From contig NC_068559.1 of the NCBI RefSeq assembly GCF_022201045.2, positions 1,798,001-1,862,000 of the forward strand: DNA of 64,000 nt, given 5' to 3'. Made by a program: the position numbers and the translations under genes. Under the pieces are notes generated by a model. That model searched no databases, was not told the DNA's origin, and was given only the letters and a program-made list of their open reading frames with translations. Within the stretch, counting starts at the first letter, position 1, and every line of letters begins with the position of its first letter. This DNA comes from Citrus sinensis (lineage: Eukaryota; Streptophyta; Magnoliopsida; Sapindales; Rutaceae). Shown piece by piece: positions 12,744 through 22,966 of the stretch.

Positions 12744-13930
12744 ATGGTTTCTAGGGAGCACAAGAAAGCAGCAGCACTGCATGAGAAGCTGCAACTTCTT
12801 CGTTCAATTACTAACTCTCATGCCGTAAATTCCCTGTCCTTCTCTGAAGCCTTTACTTTATTGGCTTAGTCTCTTCTTAATATTCATTACCCTATAGAAT
12901 ATTTATATACACACGTACTCAATTGAATAAAATTTTTCTTCTTCTCTTTATTATTTCTTCGCTGACCATTTCTGTGTCGCGATTGCAAATCCTTAGTTAC
13001 TTACTGGCCGTTCCTTTTCCGATTTGTTCTTCGTGAACTTTATTCTTGAATTCTTCAAGATGAGATTGAATTTGACAATCAGTACTACTTAATACCAAAA
13101 GTGCTCATAGAATTAGAGATAGACAAGTCTTTTTTGTTGAAAAGAAAATTTTCTATTATCACTTCAGTACTCTAACTTAAAAATATATATATATTATCAG
13201 TTCTTTTTGCTTGTTGAGTATTTGTTTAATTACTATAAATAAATATATGTCTACGACGTTGGTTAGAAAAACAGAGAGAGATTGTAAAGGTACAATTTTT
13301 GGGTTCTAAATAATATCGAATTTGATTATGTTACTTATTCAATTTGTTGTACTGGCAGCTGAGCAAAACATCAATCATAGTGGACGCTTCAAATTACATT
13401 GAAGAGCTAAAACAGAAAGTAGAAAGATTGAATCGAGACATAGAAAATGGTCAAACTTCGAGCGACCCGAATGCATTGCCCATTGTGAGCTCAATTCTTA
13501 ATTTTTCTCAGATTGCAAATTTTATCTGGCAAAAGTTGTGTTAATGAAAGTGATTTTGTCAATATTTTTACAGCAAGTGACCGTAAAAACCCTAGAAAAG
13601 GGATTTATGATAAACGTATTTTCAAAGAAGAGTTGTCCAGGCCTGCTTGTATCAATACTTGAAACCTTTGAGGAGCTGGCGCTTAATGTGCTGGAAGCTA
13701 GGGTTTCTTGTACGGACACATTCAGTTTACAAGCAATTGGAGGAGAAGTAAGAGAGTGCATATCAGTGATGACATATTTGATGTTTTATCTATCATTGAC
13801 TAATTTAAAATTAAAATGTTTTTACATTTTTCAGAATGAAGAACAAGGTGAGACCATTGATGCACATGTGGTGAAACAAGCTTTGTTGCAGGTTATTAGG
13901 AACTGGAGTGAGAGTAATGAACAAGTGTAA
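12744..13930 (+). CDS. Atypical small bHLH regulator with C-terminal ACT-like domain
   Basis: Four exons, 12744-12824, 13359-13484, 13574-13747 and 13835-13930, all phase 0 with GT-AG borders, encode 158 residues. The start is ACCATGG, a strong context. Residues 1-20 (MVSREHKKAAALHEKLQLLR) replace the basic region, which lacks the His-Glu-Arg DNA-contact pattern. Helix 1, loop (ITNSHALSKTSIIVDA) and helix 2 (SNYIEELKQKVERLN) are well conserved. Exons 3-4 (VTVKTLEKGFMINVFSKKSC, then CPGLLVSILETFEELALNVL) form an ACT-like dimerisation domain as in SCREAM/bHLH35-type proteins. I recall Arabidopsis AT2G40435 and AT3G56220 as the closest relatives. Given the degenerate basic region it may act mainly through dimerisation. 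The exon 1/2 junction falls in the HLH loop. Confidence 0.9.
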
Positions 13931-14866
13931 TCAAATTCCTTTTGTTATAAATATAGTTTGCCACTTAATAATTTCTTTTGGTGTACATTGTAGCCTTGTG
14001 AATGTTGGCAATGTTGTTAATTACCAAAAGGAATTGCTCTTGTGTTAATTAAAAAAGTGGGTTGAAGTTCTCAAATTCAAATCAAATGAAGTATCAGAAA
14101 GTACTTATAACAACCCCTATGTTTGCCCAAGAAAAAGATGGAGGGGTGAAAAATCATAAGGTACGCTTGTGACCCATTTTTGCTTCCATGCATGAGTATG
14201 AATCATAAGATATATACTTACTATATAATGTCATATATCATTGTCACTTCTTCGAGCGACAAACACAATTTGATTATGGCTGTGCAAACTATTTGAAATT
14301 AATTCTAAATCCATATACATGGTTAACTAATTTTGTAGTAGTTGTAGTATTATTAGGGTCCATTTGGGGTTATAGGGTAATTAATTAATGAAACTTAAGA
14401 TCATCCTTGATTATTGAGATTAAAAAGAGTAATAGTAGAGAGCCCATTTCAACACCAAACAAAAGTAAATAAAAGCTGAACTAATAATAAACTTGCTTCA
14501 AATTTTAAATTAGTTACAAACTTGCCCATAAAATTTAGCTTGGAGGGGGTGAGATGGGGTTGATTGGTGCCGTGATATATCATTTTTTGATTTCGAAGCA
14601 TCTCTTCTTCTTCAGCAAATTTGGTGTTCCTATGTCATAGGAGAGTTATGTGAAAAAATATATATATATGAAGAGAACGTGAAAAGAATATTTCTAGTGC
14701 CCCAGTGAATGTAGTTGTAACTTGAACAGTTCATTTTTTTTTTTTTTCAGCCAAGTCGTCTTTATCATTGATCTTACGGCTAATTAATCTCAACGTCAAT
14801 TATGAATCTAGTGACGTATGAACAGTATGAAAAAATTAACTTATTGTTTTCTCTTTGATTTAAATC
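13931..14866. other. 3' flank of the bHLH gene and intergenic DNA
   Basis: Non-coding. It includes the presumed 3' untranslated region, a short TA run near 14657 and a poly-T run near 14736. Nothing else recognised. Confidence 0.55.
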
Positions 14867-15688
14867 AAGGGAAATTATCACTGCACCACCTCTTTTTTGC
14901 CTTATATTCATCCAACCACTAAAAAATTCTAACATGTTCTCTACACCACCTTTTTTTAAAAAATTTTTTTGTATCAACTAACCACTTTTTAACTAACGCC
15001 GTTAAATAATTTAAATGAAATGATAATTTTACCCATAAATAAATTAAAAGACCATTTTATTTTACAAAAAACTTTGAAAAGTAAGAAAATTATAATTATA
15101 AAAATACCCCTACCTTGAATAAAAAATAAATCCCAAAATTAGAATTTTTATTTTTAATAAAACTCTAAATAAAAATTATAATTATAAAAATAATTACAAA
15201 ATTTTGGGATTTAATAAAAATCCCCTAAATCATTAAAATTTTGGGATTTATTTTTTAATAAATAAATTCAGTTATTTTAATAAAATTTTGCGAAATTATA
15301 ATTTTTAATAAATAAACTCAGTCATTTTTATTAAAAATTTGCAAAATTATAATTTTTTAATAAAAATAATTATTAAAATTTGCAAAATCTAAATTAAATA
15401 AAAATCAGCTGAGTACTTTTGTTTGGGATTTATTTTTTATTAAATTTAGGGGTATTTTTATAATTATAATTTTCTTATTTTTTAAAGTTTTTGTAAAATA
15501 AAATGGTCTTTTAATTTATCTAAGGGTAAAATTATCATTTCATTTAAATTATTTAACGGTGTTAGTTAAAAAGTAGCTAGTTGATACAAATTAAAAAAAA
15601 AAAAGGTGGTGCAGAGAACATGTTAGAAGTTTTTGGTGGTTGAATGAATATAAAGCAAAAAAGAAGTGGTGCAGTGATAATTTCCCTT
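14867..15688. mobile_element. Non-autonomous DNA transposon with long terminal inverted repeats
   Basis: The left end AAGGGAAATTATCACTGCAC is repeated in reverse complement at the right end. The similarity runs inward about 240 bp on each side: CACCACCT, AACATGTTCTC, TTAACTAACGCCGTTAAATA and AATACCCCTA all recur inverted. The central 300 bp has further copies of a TTTTGGGATTTA / AATTTTGCAAAATTATAA motif. The total is about 820 bp with no transposase. The long arms suggest a Mutator-like element and would fold into a long hairpin RNA if transcribed. I did not find a convincing target duplication, so the exact ends may be off by a few bases. Confidence 0.75.
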
Positions 15689-16098
15689 AAAACAATCAGA
15701 AGATAAAATATTATGAAGATTATTAGCTGAACTTTTATAATTACTGAAGTTGGGAAGCAATTCCAGGAAACATGGGACGTTGCCACAATAGATTAAAAGG
15801 CAATATTTATGCCCACTAAAATACCTTTTTAATGTTAATTGCAATAAACTACTTATTGATTGAATTGTTTATTAACTAATGTGTTTATTAAAGGTGAAAC
15901 CAAGGAATTTCCTGTCTGTATCACTTCTGGACTTCATACACAATATTTCATTATACTAATCACTTTCATATCTACAAGGAGACAATTATAAATGTATTTG
16001 TTAACAAGACAAAAGAAATTATTTATTTCATTGATCAACGCATAGCTTTACACAAATCCTTAATTCTAACACAATTGATTGACTCTATAATATTCTTA
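15689..16098. other. 3' flank of the BTB gene
   Basis: AT-rich non-coding DNA between the inverted-repeat element and the stop codon of the minus-strand BTB gene. Nothing else recognised. Confidence 0.5.
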
Positions 16099-17837
16099 TC
16101 AAACTCCAGTAACTCTTTTGCTTTTGATATCCATAAAAAATGCCCTAGTGATCTGCACATACAAATGCTGATTCTTGGGTGCAAAGACTTCAAATTTACT
16201 GGAGAAGGCTATCTCCTCCATATTTTTGACAATGAAGTTCAGTGCAGCATCCTTCAACGTTTTATTTGAACAAACATCTGAGATTTCTAGCACATCAAGA
16301 GCAGTTGATGAGTTCAAATAAAGCAGCATATGACGCTCGCAAAACTCCTGCAAGTACTGGATTGCATACTTATCTGCTGCTAGAAATAATGAGTAAACAT
16401 GCTTCTCCATCTTCTCCCTAGGCAAGCTCCCAGTGTAGAGAAAATCTAAAAGAGACTCAAGCTCTTCATGTTTCAACTCGGCGAGTTTAATAGTCTCACT
16501 TGGAGGAGCCTTGCACCCATCTTCTGATTCCAGCATGTTCTTAAATATTTCTGATCTTGCAGCCTATACAACACATAACAATAATACTATTTTAGCAAAT
16601 ACAGACTTAACCCAAAATGTAGACTTTTACTTCAAAAATTCGTATATACACAAAGAAGACTTATAATTTGATTGATGCTCAATGTTACTCACGATATGAC
16701 AGGCCATATTGTCATAACCAACAAATTCATCGCTTTTTAAGTTACAAATTTGTGTCATGTGTTCAGCTACTCATCAATGGTGTGCAGAATTACTTACTTG
16801 ATTATTTTGGTATATATGAATAAATAATGTAAATAAAGATACTTACGAGTAAGGCTCTGTGTGTCGCCAAGGGAAGCCCATTATCGCCGGGCACGAGCTG
16901 TATATCAGTGTGAATTCGTTCTCTGAATGCAGCACCAAATCCACTGAGGAAGGCAATTTTCTTATTCATCTCGACTCTTTGGTCATTCAGACCACTCAAC
17001 CACTTTGGTAAGTCTCCAAGCTGATGACGGTACTAACAAAAGAATCAACACGTATCAATATTCAATTATAATGAATAAACTAACTTGCCGTATAAACTCA
17101 TAAAAAAATTCATTAAATCGCAAAACCTTAGCGTGCAGACACAAAGATATATGCAATCACATGATACAGCATCGAGATAATTCCACGGAAAAATTAAAAC
17201 GATATAAAATCGATTGGCCGCTTCAATCACCATTCTTTCAGGAGGCATGTTTGTTCTTGAATAGTTGAAAAGCCTAGGGCTTTGGCTTTTGTCCTTGTGT
17301 CTTTTCTGTTCTCAATAAATAAGAATTGAGTGGGACTATTGGCACCCCACTAAATTTCTTTTAACACCCATTTTCTTAAGTAACTATTAAAATAGTTTTA
17401 AAAAATTATAAAATTCTTTTAACACCTCCATCAATGACAAAAATACCCTTAAGTAAAATTTATTGTGTAAACTCTATTTTTTATTTTTCATTATTAAAAC
17501 TCATTTCAACAATCAGATCTCTTCCATTTAAAAAAAAAGATAATGAATTTTTATTCTCTTTATTGTAACCATCGGTGATAAATTCCTCACCCGAAAATTA
17601 AAGAAAAAGACAATATTTTTTATTTATAAAATAAAAAAAATATTTGACTTTTGAGTGAGGTTTACTTAGAAATTGTTCTTTTATGTAATTTTAATAGAGA
17701 TTAAAATTGTAAAATAATTAAAAGAGTTTTAAGAAGTGTTTAGAGGGGTGCCAATAGTCCCACTCATAAGAATTTGGTCAATCATAGACTCCTCTTTAAA
17801 TTAGGAGCGATTTTAAGTCGTTATTTCCATAGTTTTA

Positions 17838-17894
<57 letters not shown>

Positions 17895-18398
17895 AATAAA
17901 CTCGGGGTGTAATTAATAAGACCTCATAATGGTTTTAGCCCACGGCGACTGTGGGTATGGTTGCATTACCAAGGTCGCTTTAAAACATGTGACGGTAGAT
18001 TTAGAAACATCTTGATTATTGAGCTAAATAGAAGTGGGGCTACTTAGAAACAAATAAACATCGGATGGCTATTAGTATTACAATTATTATCAGGACCATC
18101 ATCAAGCTAGAGAACTAGAAATTTCTGAATCATCAAGCACTAGAAAGTTCAGCTAACATAAATGGCAATACAAAAAATTAGAAAGAACAAGAAATAAAAT
18201 GGAGCTTGCCTTACAAGAATTTGTTGGAGAAACAAGAGAATTGTTGGCTTTAGTATCGATGTTGTCGGTTCCTTTGTCACCTTCAAGCTTGTTCATCAAC
18301 GTTATTATGCTTTTAGCTCCCTCATAGCAAGCCCCACATATCGTGTTCCTCGGCGGCCTCAGCAAAAATGGCATTGAGTTGCAAATTGAGCAATCCAT
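16099..18398 (-). CDS. BTB/POZ domain protein (At3g56230/At2g40440-like)
   Basis: Exon 3 (16563-16099) and exon 2 (17032-16847) join in phase across a perfect GTAAGT donor. They encode the BTB core: RIHTDIQLVPGDNGLPLATH, RALL|AARSEIFKNMLESED, ELKHEELESLLDFLYTGSLP, then HVYSLFLAADKYAIQYLQEF and NFIVKNMEEIAFSSKFEVFA. A probable first exon (18398-18215) starts MDCSICNSMPFLLRPPRNTI, an N-terminal Cys-x2-Cys...Cys-x2-Cys motif that precedes the BTB domain in this family. Such proteins often serve as Cullin3 E3-ligase adaptors; the N-terminal motif may bind zinc. Caveat: the good donor at 18214 (phase 1) does not match the phase-0 acceptor at 17033. So a weaker donor, a missed exon or a defect must be considered. 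The 1.18-kb first intron holds a MITE. Confidence 0.78.
17319..17774. repeat. 9-bp target site duplication pair ATAAGAATT
   Basis: ATAAGAATT occurs at 17319-17327 and again at 17766-17774, exactly abutting the two ends of the inverted-repeat element between them. A perfect 9-bp duplication is the hallmark of Mutator-like transposition and shows that this insertion is relatively young. Confidence 0.93.
17328..17765. mobile_element. Mutator-like MITE inside the BTB gene intron
   Basis: A 438-bp element with terminal inverted repeats GAGTGGGACTATTGGCACCC (identical at both ends for at least 21 bp, then CTAAA shared after a mismatch). It is flanked by a perfect 9-bp duplication. AT-rich interior, no coding capacity. 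It lies in the proposed first intron of the BTB gene. Confidence 0.94.
17838..17900. repeat. (AAT)n then (AAAT)n compound microsatellite
   Basis: About fifteen AAT units run directly into four AAAT units, in the proposed large intron of the BTB gene just beyond the MITE. Confidence 0.93.
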
Positions 18399-18502
18399 AT
18401 TCTGCCTCTCGTTACCGCGGCCGGTGTTACCTGAGCTGTTCTGAAAGATGAAGACGAAGTTGAAGAAGGGAAAGGATAAATTATTTATTGTGATGGAACT
18501 CA

Positions 18503-18510
18503 ATATATAG
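18503..18510 (-). promoter_or_regulatory. Possible TATA element of the BTB gene
   Basis: CTATATATTG on the minus strand lies about 105 bp upstream of the MDCSIC start codon. This is the only TATA-like string at suitable distance. Confidence 0.35.
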
Positions 18511-19249
18511 TGATCAAAATTTTTCCTTAATTGGTTATACTTAGGCATTGTTGTATCTTATTCTATGATCAGTTGTTTAATAATTTGATAAAGGGAACTT
18601 TCATGATTGCATATGCACGTAAATTGTAAATAGGCTTATTTTATTTTGACTGAAATGACCAAGCCAGCCTTCACGTCGCTCCTAATTTTTTTTTTTTTTG
18701 GGGGGTAGGGGCATGAGCAGGATGTGAGTGGGAAGGAAGGTGGGAAGTTGGTGATTGGTGGGCATGTCTTTTTGAGTAAGGTTTAAAGAAGCAGCTTATT
18801 AGAAAAGCACTTGTTTTGAGAGGAATCAAAAAGTTAGGAACGAGAAAAGGACTTTCCAACCGCTGAACAGCAAAGATGTTCAAGGCAAGCACGTCCGAAT
18901 GTTACAACCACTTTCTTGACACGAATTAAATAATAAGTTAATCATAATACCCTTCTTGCTTCATAATATGAAATTATGATTAATAATAGTGTCTTAAGCT
19001 CCAGAGTGGCCTGTCGCATTGTGGCTTATCATGTTGAAAATGTGTCATCAATCTTTGGGTTTGTTAAAGGAGCATGCGTATATGTATTAGTAAGATTTTC
19101 CAGGTTTGGTAGTCCAACAACAAAGCTCTGTAAAAATAAAATGTCTTTTGTGCTATCGCTTAATGGTTGACATATCCATTGCTTTTTAGGGATATCGTCA
19201 GTTTCTAGTTCTACTAATAGTTTTAGATTTTACCACTAATTTTTTTTAG

Positions 19250-19716
19250 AGGAATTGTTAGTTTTCCCTTATTAAAATTAATATATAATATCTACTCTTT
19301 TCATTTTTTTAATAATAACCAATAACCTCTTTCATGACATAATTTTATCTTATTATTATCCTTATTGTTAAATATAATCTTATTTATATTTATTATAAAT
19401 TAAATAAATCATATAAATGAAAATTTAGTAGCTTATAGTAACATCGGGGAATATCTTAGAGTATGTGATAAGTAGTTGTTTAAATTTAATTTTTAAAATT
19501 TAGTATGAATAAAAAATTAATAATAATTTTTTAACTTTTTGTCATTATGTAAGCATTTGTCTTATAATAAATATATATTTTTTATCCTCAAGATAAATTA
19601 TTAATCAATGACCTATTTATCCATCTTTTTCTTTCAATTTTTGTTTCAAAATTATAAAAACAATAAAAGGTAAAAGTATATATTAATTTTAGTAGAAGAA
19701 AAACTAACAATCTCCT
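19250..19716. mobile_element. MITE-like element with diverged terminal inverted repeats
   Basis: The left end AGGAATTGTTAGTTTTCCCT, followed by TATTAAAATTAATATAT, matches the reverse complement of the right end (AGGAGATTGTTAGTTTTTCT, then TACTAAAATTAATATAT). The span is 467 bp, AT-rich, without coding capacity. The flanks are T-rich, so I cannot define a target duplication. Confidence 0.55.
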
Positions 19717-20096
19717 TATTTTTTTTTTAATGTTTTAATAATACTTACTTAGCCTCTTAGAGGTGAAATTTTTCAAATTAAAACTCATCTCAACTACAAA
19801 ACAATTTGAAAATTTAACATTAATGGAGAAACCGAATATTATGAAAATTGTATAGGGTAATTAATAATAAAAGTTATAAATATTGAGAGGAAATGGAAAA
19901 TTGTCCCTGTTCTAAGAGGTTCTGCAGAGAAAATCATGATTGCATTATGATATCATATCACTACTACAATATTTATCATCATTATCAATACTATAGCTAC
20001 TAAATTGTTAAACCTCAGCCAATAACATGAAGCAAAAGGTGGCAATGCGAAATTGATATCCAGGGTACAATCTTTTTTTTTGGCAGGATTAATAAA

Positions 20097-20434
20097 TTAG
20101 CTAGCATTCTTTTCTTGTTTGTAGCTGCCACTCTTCTCATAATAGTGATAAGCAGCTGCACCAGAAAGCACTACCAATGTTATAGCTTGTGCATGCATCC
20201 TGGCATGTATGAGCCTGAGGCTCGGCTTAAGAGGAGTTCTGGTTTTTGTGTAAGCCAATGATGCCCCAATTGCTGATGCCCATACTGCTCCTGTAAAATT
20301 AACATATATATACACTCATATTAACTAATCTTAATCATCAGTTAATTGGCAGTAATTAAAATATATGAGTGACGTTACAGCTTACCAATGCTAGTGAGCT
20401 TGTGGTCAGAAACCCAGGATTGAATGGCCTCCAT
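20097..20434 (-). CDS. HIG1-domain (hypoxia-responsive / respiratory supercomplex factor-like) small membrane protein
   Basis: Two exons, 20434-20386 and 20290-20097, joined in phase (G|GA). They encode 80 residues: MEAIQSWVSDHKLTSIG, then AVWASAIGASLAYTKTRTPL and LIHARMHAQAITLVVLSGAA. Two hydrophobic helices flank a basic loop, and the RxIHARxxAQxxTL signature is that of HIG1-domain proteins. These sit in the mitochondrial inner membrane and help assemble or stabilise cytochrome oxidase and respiratory supercomplexes; plant members are often low-oxygen inducible. The protein is full length for the family. An ATG-proximal TATA box supports this start. Confidence 0.88.
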
Positions 20435-20521
20435 TTCTTCTTCTTGTTGTAAATCTTTCTTGAGAACTTGAACAAAAAAAACTTTTGAGTGAGAGTGGAA
20501 AGCAAAGCCAATTAGGTTTGG

Positions 20522-20529
20522 TATTTATA
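20522..20529 (-). promoter_or_regulatory. TATA box of the HIG1-domain gene
   Basis: TATAAATA on the minus strand, 88 bp upstream of the ATG at 20434. Confidence 0.6.
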
Positions 20530-21557
20530 GACATGAAGAGAGTAATTAAAGTGACGTTGAGATAAGTGCTTTTAGCTTTTTGGAGCCCCTGGATTTGGCT
20601 TTCACTTTTTTCTTGGGACACAGGATTTGGCCTTAAACTTGAGGCTCCACTAACCTGGTTTTGAATTCTCATTTTGTTACGGTGCTGCTGCACGTTTCAG
20701 AGACTCTGCTTTTGCGGAATAACGTGTGCCCACATGCCAGTTATTGCAATCCACTGGGCCTTTTTCTCCAGGATGTTGTATTCCGGGAGCCACATAATGT
20801 TCAGAAATCTAGATGGTTTAGTTAACATTTCTATTAAATTAATTATATTTATTTTCAAGATTACGATGATTGACAACTCTGCCTGGTGCCTAGTTACAAT
20901 AGATTGTTAAAAATTTAAAATTATGGCTAAACAGTGTTGGTGTCGTCTAATTAAATTACATTGTTAAATTATTATGCCGAATGGGCATGAGTTTAATCAT
21001 TCGGATAACTGTTGATTAATAATTAATAACAATTAGCAGATTACGTTTTAAGGCCAAAATGGAGATAAAAATTAATGTCCCATACTTTTTTTTTTTTTAC
21101 TTAGTTCAAAATAATGTTAATTAACTGGAAAGAAGTATCACGTTAATCCGAAACATGAGTGTTTTTTAGACAAGTGGACCAAACATTGGAATCTATGTTT
21201 TTGCACGTGGATGATTAGCACAAATTTTGTGAAGTTAACTAATTAAATTAAATTAAATGCTGCCGACAAAACCATGGGAACCATTGATTATTTGATGGGG
21301 ATACGTGAAGTTTACTCATTTCCAAGTTTAATCTTTTAAATTCAGCTAATTGAACTGTTTATGTTTTTTTTTCTTAAGAATTCAGCTAATTGTCAGGAAA
21401 TTAGTCAATGTTCTAAAGCAAAAGCTAGCTACAGGTCCCGTTTATGCTACAACGATCTCCAAGTTATTTATTCTATTTTCAATTTAATTTACTCTATAAA
21501 TAAAACGTTATCAAAGATAGTGTACAAATAATTTTTTTTTTTAATAACTAATGCTTA
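20530..21557. other. Upstream region of the HIG1-domain gene
   Basis: Non-coding, with short A/T homopolymers and a short repeated string TTCAGCTAATTG at about 21343 and 21382. No gene or element recognised. Confidence 0.5.
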
Positions 21558-22416
21558 TGTTGGATCGAAAATCAAATAAGTCTAATAAGGGCTAAATAAA
21601 TTTAATCTCAATAAGGCCCATCTAATAAATTTCCTCCCAATTAAGCCCACGAAGTGGTGGACAAATCACCTAGAATGATCCTCCTAAGTAACAAGGTTTC
21701 AAAGCCCAAAAAGAGCCAAGGTTCTAGATTCATATCCTAAGACAAATCACCTAGGATAAATCAACTAGGTGGTAAGGATTTAAAGTCCAAAACGTGCTGA
21801 GGTTCAAGGCTCTTATCCTAGGACAAACCTCCTAAGTTTGAAGGCTCTTATGATCCCAAGATCTTAGTAAACATAACTTAAGGATAAAACGTTCCTTCCT
21901 CTAATCTGTAGACAAGTTTGTATATCCATGTGTCAATCCACATGGGCACGAGAGGACAAGTGTTGCTAAATGTCACAAGAACAATGACATTTGTTATCAA
22001 AATAACTAAGACCCAAGTCAAATCAGTTTGGTCGATAAATATGTCTTTCATTCTCATTAAAAGGTAAGACAAAAAAAGAGACTCAAAAGGAAAAAATGCT
22101 AACTTTCTCCCTCTAATCTTTCTTTTTCTAAATTTATATTTCCAAAAGTCCGGTGACTAACTTGACTGTCGGAGGGTTTACGCCGACAAAGCCGACCCTC
22201 TGATCATTTTCTTGTGTTTGTAGAGTGTTACAAGAGAATGACCTTCTGATTGCCTAAGAAAGTGGACTCAGAAGAGCATATATAAAGGCTCATAAAGATC
22301 AGCCCAAAGAATGAACTCACCATCATAAAATCTAACAAAGAGGAACCCAAGTACTAAGGGGGTTGTCCTCAGTCAAAATTTCCATATCATAAGTCGAGAC
22401 AAAATTTGCACCAACA
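21558..22416. mobile_element. Solo LTR of a gypsy-type retrotransposon
   Basis: The 859-bp block starts TGTTGGATCG and ends GCACCAACA, so it has the TG...CA ends and the short TGTTGG/CCAACA inverted termini of an LTR. It is flanked by GCTTA (21553-21557) and ACTTA (22417-22421), a 5-bp target duplication with one change. Near the 3' side, GACTAACTTGACTGTCGGAG and GCCGACCCTCTGATCATTTT are phrases I recognise from LTRs of large plant Ty3/gypsy elements. No primer-binding site or internal domain follows. It is therefore best read as a recombined solo LTR. Internal direct repeats (CCTAGGATAAATC, GACAAATCACCTAG) are present. Confidence 0.76.
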
Positions 22417-22966
22417 ACTTAGGCTCACTATTTGATGGACTAGCAAATGAAAGTAGCTCAAGAAAAAGTTAAGAGACACTTAACAATGTATGTTTATATA
22501 ATCAATAAATAAATAGTCTTAATTGATGTTTGTGGTAAATATTTAAGGATGTGAAGTCAATTACCACTTTGTAAAATTTAGGTGTCTAAAAGTGGATTCA
22601 TTGCCACAAATAAGATAACAAAGTCCCAATGTGGTGGCATATCCTTTAATGGATGGTACTGTTCAATTCAGCTTGATTTTTGTTAGAACCGAACCAAACC
22701 GAACCATTCCGGTTGGTTTTTCTGACCTGACTTTCGGAAATAGCATTATCTATACAAAATACTCGGGCCGGACTTAAAACTTAGTGGACTTTAGAAGCCC
22801 AAATAAAAATCTAGGCCCAAATGCTTTGTAAAATCTAGATCTCTCCACGAAGTACCAGATTTTCCCGCCAAACCCATATGGCTTCCTCGATACGACGCAC
22901 GAGCAAAGTCGGGTATTTGTTAATAATAATTGTAAACGAACAAGAACAAATATATCGACAACAAAA
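22417..22966. other. Upstream region of the Sororin-like gene
   Basis: Non-coding. It contains a short GAACCGAACC-type repeat at about 22686-22720, probably the degraded end of a hAT-like element. The last 100 bp before the ATG are less AT-rich and form the likely 5' untranslated region. Confidence 0.5.

Noticed and set aside
15577..15844. Short minus-strand reading frames in 14.8-15.8 kb
   Set aside because: They lie in the inverted arms of the transposon-like element; similar peptides arise from both arms.
18671..18892. 73-codon minus-strand frame upstream of the BTB gene
   Set aside because: Low-complexity end, no family resemblance, spans a poly-T/poly-G tract.
21878..22072. 64-codon minus-strand frame
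   Set aside because: It is inside the solo LTR and resembles no protein family.
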